The notes under the pieces are model-generated. The model saw only the letters and a list, made by a program, of their open reading frames with translations, did no database searches and had not been told where the DNA came from. The position numbers were made by a program, and so were the translations under genes. A stretch of 52,244 bases of DNA from Ascoidea tarda (nom. inval.) (Eukaryota; Ascomycota; Saccharomycetes; Ascoideales; Ascoideaceae): assembly GCA_030560485.1 (NCBI GenBank), contig JAKTTS010000045.1, positions 1 through 52,244 on the forward strand. Direction: 5' to 3'. Positions 10,489 through 20,522 of the stretch are shown one piece after another. Position 1 is the stretch's first letter. Each line of letters starts with the position of its first letter.

Positions 10489-11153
10489 TTTTTACTGAAT
10501 TTTTATAAAACTTAGCAGAATCATAAATTACACCTCCCAACTTACAAGTTTACGGCTTACAACCTCCACAGCTGTTCAAATTTACAAAAATATTGAAAAA
10601 CATACTTGCTTTTGACTTTTGGCTTTTGAATTTTAGAATTTGAAAGTTTGCTGCTAGCCAAAAAAAAAATTTTAAAAAAAGACAAAAGAAAAAAATAATT
10701 TAAATTAAATCACTGCCTTCACTCATTTTTCTTATCTTTATCAAATTCAAATTCAATCCAATTTTATTTAAATTAAAATTTAATTCAATTTGAATTTCTA
10801 TTGATTCTTCAAATAATTTCCACTCACAATGTCATTAAGTTTGTTCCAAAGCTATATCCAACTACTAATATCCATTCCAAAAGAAAAACATCATGAAAAA
10901 ACAACAACAATAACCACACATCACCCTTTATTGTCTTTTTATCGCCTATATCTAATTGCAAATATGCATCGTTACCCAAATCTCATATCGCTCCTCGATC
11001 ACTGGACATGACACTCTCCAAACTCGCCAATAAATCATAAATCATAAATATCAAATGCTAAATGATACCTGATGAATAAATCTGATCAGCCAGCACTTTT
11101 CCGATCTAATAATCTTGCATTCTATTATATTTAATTAATACGCATTGTTCTCA

Positions 11154-11219
11154 ATAATACTGTGATAATACTGTGATAATATTGTGATAATACTGTGATA
11201 ATAATGTGATGATACTTTG
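11154..11219. repeat. Six-copy 11-base tandem repeat
   Basis: The unit ATAATACTGTG is repeated six times with few changes (copies 1, 2 and 4 identical; 3, 5 and 6 diverged). It is an intergenic minisatellite of one-helical-turn period, immediately followed by an AT-rich near-palindrome. Confidence 0.85.
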
Positions 11220-11470
11220 ATATTTTTCGAATATTATCACAGAAAACTAAAAAAACCAGAAAATTAAAAAATTAGAAAATTAAAATGATACATATTGTGC
11301 CTTTTCTGATTACTGATATCACTAAAGTTATAGGCCAAATGCTCTTGATATTAGTTAATTTTTCCTTAATGTTTTACAATGTTTTATGATGTTTTATTAA
11401 TGTCTTTTAATTTTCTGTAAACATATCAATAAAAATTGGCAATAATTGGCAATTTTTAATCATTTACAGG

Positions 11471-11556
11471 TGGTAGGTCATAGAAACAATACTTTCTCGC
11501 TTTGTTTTTAGTGCTCCAAAACAAAGCAAAAAAGTATTGTTTTTATTGACTTGCCA
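11471..11556. ncRNA. Long imperfect foldback hairpin, possible structured transcript
   Basis: The 38-base arm 11471-11508 pairs with 11518-11556 around a 9-base loop (TAGTGCTCC). Thirty-three of 38 positions are Watson-Crick, with one single-base bulge at 11546. All five arm differences are transitions. On the plus strand three are G-U wobbles and two are C-A; on the minus strand the reverse holds. No protein frame overlaps it. It could be a Dicer-type substrate, a processed small RNA or a foldback element; transcription is not shown by the sequence. Confidence 0.35.
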
Positions 11557-13274
11557 GTAGTACTGATTATTTCAATCTTATCACTTGGATTGTGATCTAT
11601 GGCCAAATATATCTACAACACTATCATCCACTATTATCAACATTACAAGCATCATTACCATTATCAACACTAACTCGCAATCTTTGTCATCGATGCTTTT
11701 AGTTGTTGTAAAATCATCTGGTTCAACTTGTTTCATTTTGTCAATCTGATCAAAATCAAAAACATTTCAATTTATTATTTAGCAAAAGAAACACCTTTCT
11801 TTCGCCATTTATTTTTTATCTTTTATCTTTTATCTTTTATTTTTTGGCTTTCTGAGAACAGCGAACTTTTTGATTACAAAGCATTGTGTTCAAAAGCAAA
11901 GTTAGGCGTAACTGTCTTTGCTCATTTAGCTTGCTGTGCTCACTTAACTTGCTTTTAGTGGAAACACTCCTCTGCTATAACTGGGCTCTATTCATTCTGC
12001 AATCTACAAATACAGTATGAGATTTATCCAGTCCGCTTTCTAAAATTTTGAGAGAAAGTGAACTGGCTCATTTAATTGACTCACTGCCTGTTCAATAACT
12101 CAGCTGGATATCTGAATAACCTAACAAATAATTCTCGAGCATGGTTGCTATTGTACACCTTTTTGTATTTTCTTTGTAGTGGATTCTTTACACTTTTTAA
12201 TTTTTATTATTTATTGGGACTTTTTGTTCAAAAAAATACACAAAAAAAGCAACAGGGCAAGAAACGTTTAGGGAATTGGTTTAATACCAATAAACTCACA
12301 TTCTTTGTATCTCGATACCAAAAGATGAGGAGGAAGTTTTGAATTTAATTTTTTTTCCTTTGCTTCTTTTTCCCTTGAATTATGTTTAAATTTTACTTTT
12401 CTTTTTCTTTTTCTTTTTATCAAATATGATAGATCCTATTGAAATTAATTTCACATATTTCGTATTATAGTTTACAATATAATACATTGAAATATTATGC
12501 GAGCAGCCTATTCAGCTCCACCTAATTTTTAGATCGCCTACATATTTATTATTAGCAATTAATAATTTTACAACTCCAGTAAAAAAAAGTCCTTTTGTTC
12601 AATCCGAATTAAAAGGGTAAAAAAAATACAAGCTATTTTAGTTCTAATTCACATCAATCCAGTAATGGTATATTTACGTATTTAAAATTTGATCACAAAA
12701 TTCATGTAAGCAAGTCCAGATTATTCAAATAATCAAGCAAGAGGGATTTTAGAAAACTTGATAATTTGGTAAATTGCCCTAACCATCAAATCGATTAGTT
12801 GAAAAATTCCAATGAAATTACTATCAAAAAAAGTAATAAAATAAGAAACCAAAAAAATCCTAAAAATCCTAAAAACCCGAAAACACAAACCATCAACTGG
12901 AAACGAAATCTGATTTGGCAAATCAGTCAGCACCAACATTACTAAATTCTCAACATAAAACTGCTTCCTATGTTTCAAGCCAATAAACACCCAACAGGAA
13001 AATCAGAACAAATATTCGCTACCATAAATTCCGAACAAATGATCAGCAACAAAACGATTTACCACCAAAATAGCTGCTCCTGTCTTTTGTCTCCTGTGCT
13101 CTTTGCGCAAAATTTCATCTCCAGACCCAAACAAGCAGAAGTGAGACTGAAATGCTGCTAGTGCTACTTATTCTTCAACAATACTCTTTCCTCAAGGCGC
13201 TGGCCTCAGAAAATTATCTCGCAGCTGTTTCTGTTGCCTTTTGAGGACTGTTTTCCAGCAGTAAAAGCAGCAAA

Positions 13275-13288
13275 AGCAGCATGCTGCT
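13275..13288. promoter_or_regulatory. AGCAGCATGCTGCT palindrome upstream of MIS1
   Basis: A perfect 14-base palindrome about 300 bases upstream of the MIS1 start. Its half, CATGCTGC, occurs again at 13342-13349 in the same promoter and at 44184-44191 and 44310-44317 in the MSC7/ILS1 promoter. A regulatory role is inferred from recurrence only. Confidence 0.35.
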
Positions 13289-13591
13289 GTCTGCAAGCAG
13301 CTTCTAATACAGCCAATCAAAATCAGTTGTTTGAAGAAGTGCATGCTGCATGTCAACGCTTGGCGAGGCGGTTTTGCATAGCCATCGCAGGACAAATTTT
13401 TTTGTTTTAATTTTTTCACCACAGTTGAAAAATTATGACTAACCTTTGGAAGAAGTCGAGTATTTCCTGTCGATTATTCAGCAATATTTACACCACTTAG
13501 ATGATTCATAGCTTTTGATTCTTATTTATAGCTATAGTTTGCTCCTTCCAACGCCAACACTTATCAGACCATAGCTTTCTCTTCATCAATT

Positions 13592-16500
13592 TTGAAAATG
13601 TTCTCTTCCTGCCTCAAGAATCAACGTTTGGCTCGTTCTACAAAGTTTATAAATAACTTGAGTAAAAAATATAATCAAAACAATCAAACCAGTGTTATAT
13701 CTTGCAACAGCTTATACAATGCCTCATTTGTTTCCTTGTTTTCAACAAGCAGCTTTAATTTGAATGCCCAGATACTATCTGGTAAAAAATTAGGTGATTC
13801 AATTAAATTTGAAACTTCTAAAAAAGTCAGTGAAATTCAATCAAATTTCCCTCATTTTCAACCAAAATTATCTATAGTTCAAGTTGGTTCTAGACCTGAT
13901 TCGTCTACTTATGTCAGAATGAAATTAAAAGCTGCTAAAGACTCAAAAATCCACTCAGAATTAATTAAATTCGATGAGGATGTCACTGAAACTGAGTTAT
14001 TATTCAAAATCGAACAACTAAACAACGATATCAATACAAATGGAATTTTGATTCAATTACCTTTACCAAAACACATCAATGAAGCCAGAGTCACAAATGC
14101 TGTCATAAAGGAAAAAGATGTTGATGGCTTCACCAGATACAATGCTGGTGAATTAGCTAAAAAGGGTGGTTTGCCTTTCTTCATTCCTTGTACCCCTAAT
14201 GGTGTCATCAAATTATTGAAAAGTGAAAACATCCAACTATCAGGGGCTCATGCTGTTGTTGTAGGAAGATCAAATATTGTTGGTACTCCAGTCGCTGCCC
14301 TCTTGAGAAATGAAGACTGTACTGTCACAATTTGTCATTCAAAAACAAAAAATATTCCAGATTTCTTGAAAAGTGCAGATATTGTCATTGCCTGTGCTGG
14401 CTCTCCGGATTTCATCCAAGGTTCTTGGTTAAAAGAAGGTTGTGTAGTAATTGATGTTGGAATGAATTATGTTCCCGATTCCTCAAAAAAATCAGGTCAA
14501 AGACCAACTGGTGATGTAGATTTTGAATCTGCAAAGAAAAAGGCCTCTTTTATAACTCCTGTTCCAGGTGGTGTTGGTCCAATGACAATTGCAATGTTGA
14601 TCCAAAACGTATTTTTAGCTGCAAAGGCTCAAAACGAAAGTCTAAATAAACCAATCTCTTTAAAACCTTTATCTTTGAAAACCTTACATCCGGTTCCTTC
14701 TGATATCGATATCTCAAGAGCTCAGCAACCCTACCACATTACTCAAATTGCTAAAAAATTAAGTATTTTGCCCAATGAACTAGACCAATATGGTCATTAC
14801 AAGGCAAAAGTCTCTCTTGACGTTTATGATCGTTTGAAAGATGAACGTGAAAATGCTCACTATATCCTAGTTGCTGGTATAACTCCAACACCTTTGGGTG
14901 AGGGGAAATCAACAACAACTATGGGTTTGGTTCAAGCTCTTGGTGGTCATCTTAATTTTCCTGCAATCGCCAATGTTCGTCAGCCATCTATGGGTCCAAC
15001 CTTTGGCGTTAAAGGTGGTGCAGCCGGTGGTGGTTATGCCCAGGTTATTCCGATGGATGAATTCAACATGCATTTAACTGGAGACATTCATGCAATTGGC
15101 GCTGCCAACAATTTATTAGCTGCTGCCATTGATACAAGAATTTTCCATGAATCAACGCAGCCAGATAAGGCTCTTTATAAAAGATTGGTTCCTACAAAAA
15201 AGGGTGTCAGAAAATTTACTCCAGCAATGTTAAAGAGATTACAAAAATTGGGTATTGAAAAAACTGATCCAGATGACTTGACAGTGGAAGAAATCAATAA
15301 ATTTGCAAGATTGGATATTGATCCTGAATCTATATCGATCAAAAGAGTGGTTGATGTTAATGACAGATTTTTAAGACAAATAACTATTGGTCAGGCACCC
15401 ACAGAAAAGGGTTTAACAAGAAAAACCGGATTTGACATTACTGTTGCTTCTGAAATTATGGCAATTTTAGCTTTGTCCAAAGATTTACATGATTTGAGAA
15501 ATAGAGTTGGAAACATAGTTGTTGGTTTAAAAAAAAATGGTGACCCAGTTACTTGTGATGATATATTTTGTGGTGGAGCTATAACTGCTTTATTAAAAGA
15601 CACTATTAAACCAAACTTGATGCAAACTCTAGAAGGAACACCAGTTTTTGTTCACGCAGGCCCATTTGCTAATATCTCCATTGGTGCTTCGTCTGTTATC
15701 GCTGATAAATTAGCTTTAAAATTAGCTGGAAAGCCTAAACTTGCCAATTCAATCGAAGAAGGTAAAATCCCCAATGGTTATGTAGTCACTGAAGCAGGTT
15801 TTGATTTCACAATGGGTGGTGAGAGATTTTTTAATATTAAGTGTCGTTCGTCTGGTTACAAACCTAGTGCTGTGGTTATTGTTGCAACTGTTCGTGCTTT
15901 GAAACTTCATGGTGGTGCTCCAGATGTGAAACCAGGCCAATCATTGCCAGCTGAATACACAACAGCTAATGCTGAGTTGGTTAAAAATGGCTGCTGTAAT
16001 TTAGCCAAACAAATCTCCAATGCTAAAAGTTACGATGTTCCCGTAATTGTTGCAATTAATCAGTTTGAAACTGACACTCCAGAAGAGATTGCTATCATTA
16101 AGGAAGAAGCCAAAAAGGCTGGCGCTTTTGATGCTGTTGAATCTAATCACTGGGCTAAAGGTGGTGCTGGATCCATTGAGCTAGCCAATACTGTTGTTAG
16201 AGCCTGTGAAGAGCAAACTGATAGCCATTCCAGTGAACTTAAATTTTTATATGACTTGAATGGAACAGTTGAAGACAGACTAAAGATCATTTGTCAGAAA
16301 ATGTATGGTGCTGACGATATTAAATTATCACCTTTAGCCAAACAACAAATTGAAAAATACACCCAACATGGTTTTGGACATTTACCAATTTGCATTGCTA
16401 AAACCCAATATTCTTTATCACACGATCCAAAATTAAAGGGTGTTCCAACTGGATTCAAAGTTCCAATCAGAGAAGTTAGAATTAGTGCTGGAGCTGGTTA

Positions 16501-16609
16501 TCTATATGCTCTTGCTGCTGAAATTATGACTATTCCAGGATTAAGTACTCATGCTGGTTTTATGAATGTTGAGGTCAAAGAGAATGGCGAAATTGATGGT
16601 TTGTTTTAG
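13592..16609 (+). CDS. MIS1: Mitochondrial C1-tetrahydrofolate synthase (trifunctional)
   Basis: Predicted 1005-residue trifunctional enzyme of one-carbon folate metabolism, combining methylene-THF dehydrogenase, methenyl-THF cyclohydrolase and ATP-dependent formyl-THF synthetase. The first 50 or so residues are rich in Lys, Arg, Ser and Asn with no acidic residue in the first 60 or so, as in a mitochondrial presequence, which favours MIS1 over cytosolic ADE3. The dehydrogenase/cyclohydrolase part (about residues 60-340) has the catalytic Y107/K111 pair in TYVRMKLKAAK, the IPCTPNG block, an NADP-binding VVGRSNIVGTP segment and TPVPGGVGPMTIAML. The synthetase part begins near 370 and has the P-loop TPLGEGKSTT at 433-442 and the QPSMGPTFGVKGGAAGGGYAQ region. 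Length matches Mis1 (975 residues in S. cerevisiae). The start is the first Met, with another at codon 3. No CTG codon is in frame anywhere. Confidence 0.93.
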   Translation: MKMFSSCLKNQRLARSTKFINNLSKKYNQNNQTSVISCNSLYNASFVSLFSTSSFNLNAQILSGKKLGDSIKFETSKKVSEIQSNFPHFQPKLSIVQVGSRPDSSTYVRMKLKAAKDSKIHSELIKFDEDVTETELLFKIEQLNNDINTNGILIQLPLPKHINEARVTNAVIKEKDVDGFTRYNAGELAKKGGLPFFIPCTPNGVIKLLKSENIQLSGAHAVVVGRSNIVGTPVAALLRNEDCTVTICHSKTKNIPDFLKSADIVIACAGSPDFIQGSWLKEGCVVIDVGMNYVPDSSKKSGQRPTGDVDFESAKKKASFITPVPGGVGPMTIAMLIQNVFLAAKAQNESLNKPISLKPLSLKTLHPVPSDIDISRAQQPYHITQIAKKLSILPNELDQYGHYKAKVSLDVYDRLKDERENAHYILVAGITPTPLGEGKSTTTMGLVQALGGHLNFPAIANVRQPSMGPTFGVKGGAAGGGYAQVIPMDEFNMHLTGDIHAIGAANNLLAAAIDTRIFHESTQPDKALYKRLVPTKKGVRKFTPAMLKRLQKLGIEKTDPDDLTVEEINKFARLDIDPESISIKRVVDVNDRFLRQITIGQAPTEKGLTRKTGFDITVASEIMAILALSKDLHDLRNRVGNIVVGLKKNGDPVTCDDIFCGGAITALLKDTIKPNLMQTLEGTPVFVHAGPFANISIGASSVIADKLALKLAGKPKLANSIEEGKIPNGYVVTEAGFDFTMGGERFFNIKCRSSGYKPSAVVIVATVRALKLHGGAPDVKPGQSLPAEYTTANAELVKNGCCNLAKQISNAKSYDVPVIVAINQFETDTPEEIAIIKEEAKKAGAFDAVESNHWAKGGAGSIELANTVVRACEEQTDSHSSELKFLYDLNGTVEDRLKIICQKMYGADDIKLSPLAKQQIEKYTQHGFGHLPICIAKTQYSLSHDPKLKGVPTGFKVPIREVRISAGAGYLYALAAEIMTIPGLSTHAGFMNVEVKENGEIDGLF

Positions 16610-16736
16610 GACTACATTCTAGAATTTGCATTAAAACGATGAAGATCGATTTTTCTTATATTTTTGTATTCTTTTATTTTTATTTTATTTTATTTTATTT
16701 TATTCTTTTTTTTTGTATTTTGTCTGATTTTATTAA

Positions 16737-16746
16737 ATATATATAG
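16737..16746 (+). terminator. TATATA-type polyadenylation efficiency element of MIS1
   Basis: A TATATATA-type stretch about 130 bases after the MIS1 stop and after a T-rich tract, matching the yeast 3'-end efficiency element UAUAUA. Assignment rests on position and consensus only. Confidence 0.45.
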
Positions 16747-17474
16747 ATTTTAGTTTTAGTTTTAGAATTCTCTTTTTTTTCATTGGATTCTTAATGGGAA
16801 AGCATATATTAATTATACATATAAATCATTCTTATTTTCACATAATTTTTCATATTTAGAATTGAGTAATATACAATAGAATGGCACAGATATGGTTTAG
16901 TTAGGCTTGACAATTTTTTAGAAAAAAGTTAGTAATATCCAAAAAAGCATGTAAATATATAAAACAAACAAAGCGAAACCAGAGGATTTTAGCTTGAATT
17001 GCTTGGAAATGTGATATAATTGGTAGAAACATAGAATCAGTTCAATATCAACGCATATTCTACTTTAACTACTTTGTAATGACCTGCTACTTTTTCAATG
17101 AAATCTTAGAGCAAGTCAATAATATAATTGGTTCAGTAGGAAAGCTCTACTCAGAACTGCAAATAATTCAAAAGACTGTTAAGTCAAGTCAAGACCAAAT
17201 CAAAAAAATTTCACAAAGAGGCGTTGGCGAGACAATTTTTCCAGTGTTATTTTAAGGGGAAAATGGTAGAGAATAAATGCAGAGAACAATATCCATATAT
17301 ATAAAAAAGATGAAAAACATTAAAAAGAGTTAGCAAGAGAAAATTAAAAGAATTTGAAGATCAACTTCAATTTGAAATCTTTGACTCCAATGTAGAGGTT
17401 ATTACAAATAAAACAACAAATCCAACCAGCAGTAAGAGAAAAACAAGAAAAAAACAGACAAATAAGAATATCAA

Positions 17475-17516
17475 AAAATAAGAAACAAAAAATAAAAAAT
17501 AAAAAATAAAAAATAA
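17475..17516. repeat. AAAAAAT heptamer tandem repeat
   Basis: Five or so near-perfect copies of a 7-base AAAAAAT unit just downstream of the ERF4 stop codon, on the 3' side of that minus-strand gene. Simple-sequence DNA; it may contribute to ERF4 3'-end formation. Confidence 0.75.
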
Positions 17517-17543
17517 ATGTAAACTTGATAAAAAAATAATCTA

Positions 17544-19841
17544 TTATTCATAATCTTCTATTGCAGGCTTTGGTATTTCAAAATCCAAGCTCAAATAACC
17601 ACTTTTCCTTGGACTTATAATTTTAATTCCTTTGAAAGCCAATTTAGTTCTATTAAGACTTTGAATGTAATCCTCCAATTCCTGCAAAACATTTTTTGAA
17701 TAGTTTAAAAGATTACGATTTATCCAAACAAAGAGAGGTAAAAAAGAGAAAATTTTGATTACAAACTCATTATCAAAAAACCATAAAGTGAAGACGCCGA
17801 TTATATTTTCAATTATATTGTGGTAATTTAAGGGATTGAAAGCCAATTTGAGATAATTATTTACAACAACTACAACTTCTTTAAACTCGTCAGGAGAAAG
17901 ATATTTTGATAAGGGAGAGATTGAAGAATAGCCATAAATTTGATTTAGGTAAATTCCCTTTGGCTTGAAACAATTAATGTTGGTGAAATCATTTGAGTAA
18001 GTTGCTTTATGGGTATAATAATTTTTACTGTTGCCAGTTATATTAGGTAGGTTTGAGTTGATTGTGTTGTTGAGATTAACAGTTTCATTAAAGGATAACA
18101 AAGCTAGGGAGTTTGTTGAATGTTTATTTGGCATTAATTGTGTTGAATTTGATTCACTAGTGGACACAGAGTAGACTAGAGCAGCAGGTTCAAAACCAGG
18201 TAAATAAGGAGAAATCTGAGGATATAAGTTGTTAAAACGATCAGAGTAGGATAGGGTTTGAGTTGTAGCAATGGATGATATTGAATCATTATTTTCAAGG
18301 TCGATATCTATGTTTTGATTTGGGTTTCTGTTGTTGTTGACGATGTCGTTGTTATTATTGCTGGAGTGGTCGAAATCAGTAATCTTATCAAAGGGTTTTA
18401 AAATGTTTGTGTTAATTGAGGAGTCGTTGCTATGGATATTAATGGAATTGCCAGTAATGGGAGAATTGTTGTTTGAAGTGGTTGGGTTGTTGAAGATTCT
18501 CGGAATTTTGACAATTCTTGTAGATTTATAGTTTTTTGAGTTAAATTTGACATAGGCATTGGGAAAATGGGTTATTATCAAGGGTTGGTTATAGGTGCCA
18601 AATTTTTTAGTTTCTAGTAAAAAATAAGTTTTGACAGAATATTCATTATAGTTGAAAAACAAGAGTTCTTCTTGAGAGGAGTTTATGCTTGAGTCGTTTA
18701 TGGTGCTGTTATTGGTGTTATCGTTTATGTTGTTATCGTTTATGTTGTTGTTGTTCATGGTGGTGTTGTTAGTTTGATTATTGGGGATGAAAGAGGCCTT
18801 TTTTTTGTATCTTTTCTTGTTATTGGAAGTATATTTGTAGTTGTTTAGGCTATTTTTTGATTTTTGAGAGTTGTAGGCGTTCGCACCAATTTTTTTTGAT
18901 ATAAATGGTTTGTTTTTAAAGATTATTGGAGACTCTAAACCAGTGTCCAAGTCGATGTCGATGTCTAGATTAGTTTTCTTTTTTGTTGAGAAGGCGTTGA
19001 TTTTGAAAGGGTTTGTGATGAAGATTTGATTTTTTGAGTCAATGTTCAGAAGATATGGGTTTACTTTGAGGTTTGGAACAGACTTGAAGTTTGTAGGAAT
19101 GGATTTGGGGTTTTGAATGATAGGTGTGTTATTTTTGGTTGCAAGAATGTTGTTCGAAATGTCGCATGGATCAGGATGATTAGAATTGGAAATGGAATTT
19201 GAATTTGAATTTGAATTTGAATTAAGATGAAGATTGGAGGTATAACAGTTGGGGATGGAGCCAGAGGGAAGATGGGTGTTGTTCACAGGGTCCAACTCAT
19301 AGTCGTTGTAAATAGACTCAAAGTCGTCTAGGTCAGAAATGGAGTCGTTGTCGAAGCTGTCGTTGATGTTGTTGATCAAGTGAGATTTGGCAGTAAGCTT
19401 CTTGATGTTGGAGAGATGGTCGTTGGTGTTGGTGTTGGTGTTGGTGTTTGTATTGGTATTGGTATTGGTATTGGTGGAGATGGAGTCAGAATTGGAGAGA
19501 AGGTTGCTGTTCTGAACAAAGCTGGTGTTTTTGGGCTTGTCGTTTCTGCGAATTTTGTGTGCTTTGAGGGTGGAGGTGGAGGTGCTATTGTTGATAATGG
19601 TGGAGCAGTTGATGAAGTTGTCTGAGTAGTGTGTGTGTTTGAGGATTGGAGGCCTAACGATGGGAATGCTCAAGTCATTGTTGACGTTGTCGACAATGAG
19701 GCTCGATTGGTTGATGAGCCTGTTGATGTCGCTTTCAGTTGTTTCGATGCTCTTTCTGTTGGCATAGCTGGCGCTGTTGGGATTGAGGTTGGTGTTGTGG
19801 GTATCACTCATTTCAGCAGGTCTGTGTGTTGAATGAAACAC
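17544..19841 (-). CDS. ERF4: Erf4/Shr5-like subunit of the Ras palmitoyltransferase
   Basis: Predicted 765-residue protein whose C-terminal half matches Erf4 (Shr5), the partner that stabilises the DHHC enzyme Erf2 at the endoplasmic reticulum so that Ras is palmitoylated. Conserved blocks in order: LFFNYNEYS (394-402; S. cerevisiae LFFNYHEFS), ITHFPNAYV (about 423), RIVKIPRIF, LPGFEPAALV, the YSSISPLSKYLSPDEFKEVV segment (yeast SSVSPLSEYLSAAELAEVV), a hydrophobic region and finally SPRKSGYLSLDFEIPKP (yeast LPRRSGCLSLDFVVPRP). The comparison is from memory of the yeast protein, but the order and spacing agree well. The protein is about three times longer than the 237-residue yeast form because of a roughly 390-residue Asn/Ser/Thr-rich N-terminus and Asn-rich inserts between blocks. 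The Ras GAP gene lies two genes downstream. Confidence 0.85.
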   Translation of the reverse strand: MFHSTHRPAEMSDTHNTNLNPNSASYANRKSIETTESDINRLINQSSLIVDNVNNDLSIPIVRPPILKHTHYSDNFINCSTIINNSTSTSTLKAHKIRRNDKPKNTSFVQNSNLLSNSDSISTNTNTNTNTNTNTNTNTNDHLSNIKKLTAKSHLINNINDSFDNDSISDLDDFESIYNDYELDPVNNTHLPSGSIPNCYTSNLHLNSNSNSNSNSISNSNHPDPCDISNNILATKNNTPIIQNPKSIPTNFKSVPNLKVNPYLLNIDSKNQIFITNPFKINAFSTKKKTNLDIDIDLDTGLESPIIFKNKPFISKKIGANAYNSQKSKNSLNNYKYTSNNKKRYKKKASFIPNNQTNNTTMNNNNINDNNINDNTNNSTINDSSINSSQEELLFFNYNEYSVKTYFLLETKKFGTYNQPLIITHFPNAYVKFNSKNYKSTRIVKIPRIFNNPTTSNNNSPITGNSINIHSNDSSINTNILKPFDKITDFDHSSNNNNDIVNNNRNPNQNIDIDLENNDSISSIATTQTLSYSDRFNNLYPQISPYLPGFEPAALVYSVSTSESNSTQLMPNKHSTNSLALLSFNETVNLNNTINSNLPNITGNSKNYYTHKATYSNDFTNINCFKPKGIYLNQIYGYSSISPLSKYLSPDEFKEVVVVVNNYLKLAFNPLNYHNIIENIIGVFTLWFFDNEFVIKIFSFLPLFVWINRNLLNYSKNVLQELEDYIQSLNRTKLAFKGIKIISPRKSGYLSLDFEIPKPAIEDYE

Positions 19842-20370
19842 TAGGCGACGAAGAGGTTGGAGAAAGCAGTCAAAATGGAATGAGTATGGTGATGGGTATT
19901 AAGAATGAGCAAAGGCTATGGCTAGCAGAGCATCAAGGACGAGAAGAGGTGGTGGAAATGATTGGAAATGATTGGAAGCGATATACTTCAGTTGAGTTTA
20001 CGTCTTGAGTACAATAAGTAGCAGTATATAACAGTATTTAATGGGAAACTAAAAAAACCTAAATCAAAGATAAACCAGAACGATATAGCTTATTGTTTAA
20101 TTTTTAAACTTGAAGTTGCTAGAGATCTGGTTTGCAATGTCAAGAAACACTGATGGAAGCCGAAGGTGGTATGTGATACGATAATTCGCCAAACCATGAA
20201 ACAGATCAGGCAGAATCTGAGAGTTATTTGGATAATATGAATAGCCCAAAGGCAGATTAATAATTTTTATTATAACCAAATGAAACATTTCCAAATTTGT
20301 GTTTGAGTCGTTTTCAAATTCCAAAATTCCAAAACTCCATTCCCAAAAAAATGGAAAGCTGCGGCAGGAA

Positions 20371-20467
20371 AGCGCGGTACAATGCAAAAGAGCGCGGTAC
20401 TGATATTATGTGCAAACATGCAATACGTGCAATGAAACACGGCACTTGTGCATTGCGTGCTTGTGCA
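20371..20467. promoter_or_regulatory. Cluster of direct repeats (AGCGCGGTAC, CTTGTGCA, TGCAAT words)
   Basis: AGCGCGGTAC occurs at 20371-20380 and 20391-20400, exactly 20 bases apart. CTTGTGCA occurs at 20445-20452 and 20460-20467, 15 bases apart. Between them TGCAA/TGCAAT words recur on both strands. The density suggests clustered binding sites shared by ERF4 and the MSB3-like gene; the binding protein is unknown. Confidence 0.4.
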
Positions 20468-20512
20468 ATATTTTACTCGCGTTTTGCAGCATACACATGC
20501 ATATCACGTGAC

Positions 20513-20522
20513 AGACTGCCCG
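20513..20522. promoter_or_regulatory. ATCACGTGAC, full Cbf1/CDEI-type E-box
   Basis: Matches the extended RTCACGTGAY consensus bound by the yeast basic helix-loop-helix factor Cbf1. It sits in the middle of the divergent promoter. No AT-rich CDEII or CDEIII follows, so it is not a point centromere. Confidence 0.5.

Larger units (their letters stand above)
8981..13591. other. 4.6 kb divergent intergenic region between the transcription factor and MIS1
   Basis: No convincing protein gene is present; all open frames are short, low in complexity and without recognisable domains. The part nearest the transcription factor (about 9400-10150) is richer in GC than the rest and full of CTGG, CAGC and GAGCTGGCAT words, like a large regulatory region. 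The middle (10400-12700) is very AT-rich and holds tandem and inverted repeats listed separately. The part near MIS1 (13050-13560) has CAGCAG-rich words and a CCAAT box at about 13313. A Gcn4-like TGACTCA lies at about 12077. No tRNA or other standard RNA gene was recognised. Confidence 0.6.
16610..17543. other. Convergent gap between MIS1 and ERF4
   Basis: AT-rich 934-base region receiving the 3' ends of MIS1 (plus) and ERF4 (minus). It contains TTTTATTTTA repeats, a TATATATA-type efficiency element at about 16737, TTTTAG repeats at about 16750 and AAAAAAT repeats near 17480. The middle (16880-17420) holds no recognisable gene. Confidence 0.6.

Noticed and set aside
11728-12342. Two small plus-strand frames rich in Leu and Phe
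   Set aside because: AT-rich DNA readily gives Phe/Leu-rich frames; neither has a conserved motif or suitable context.
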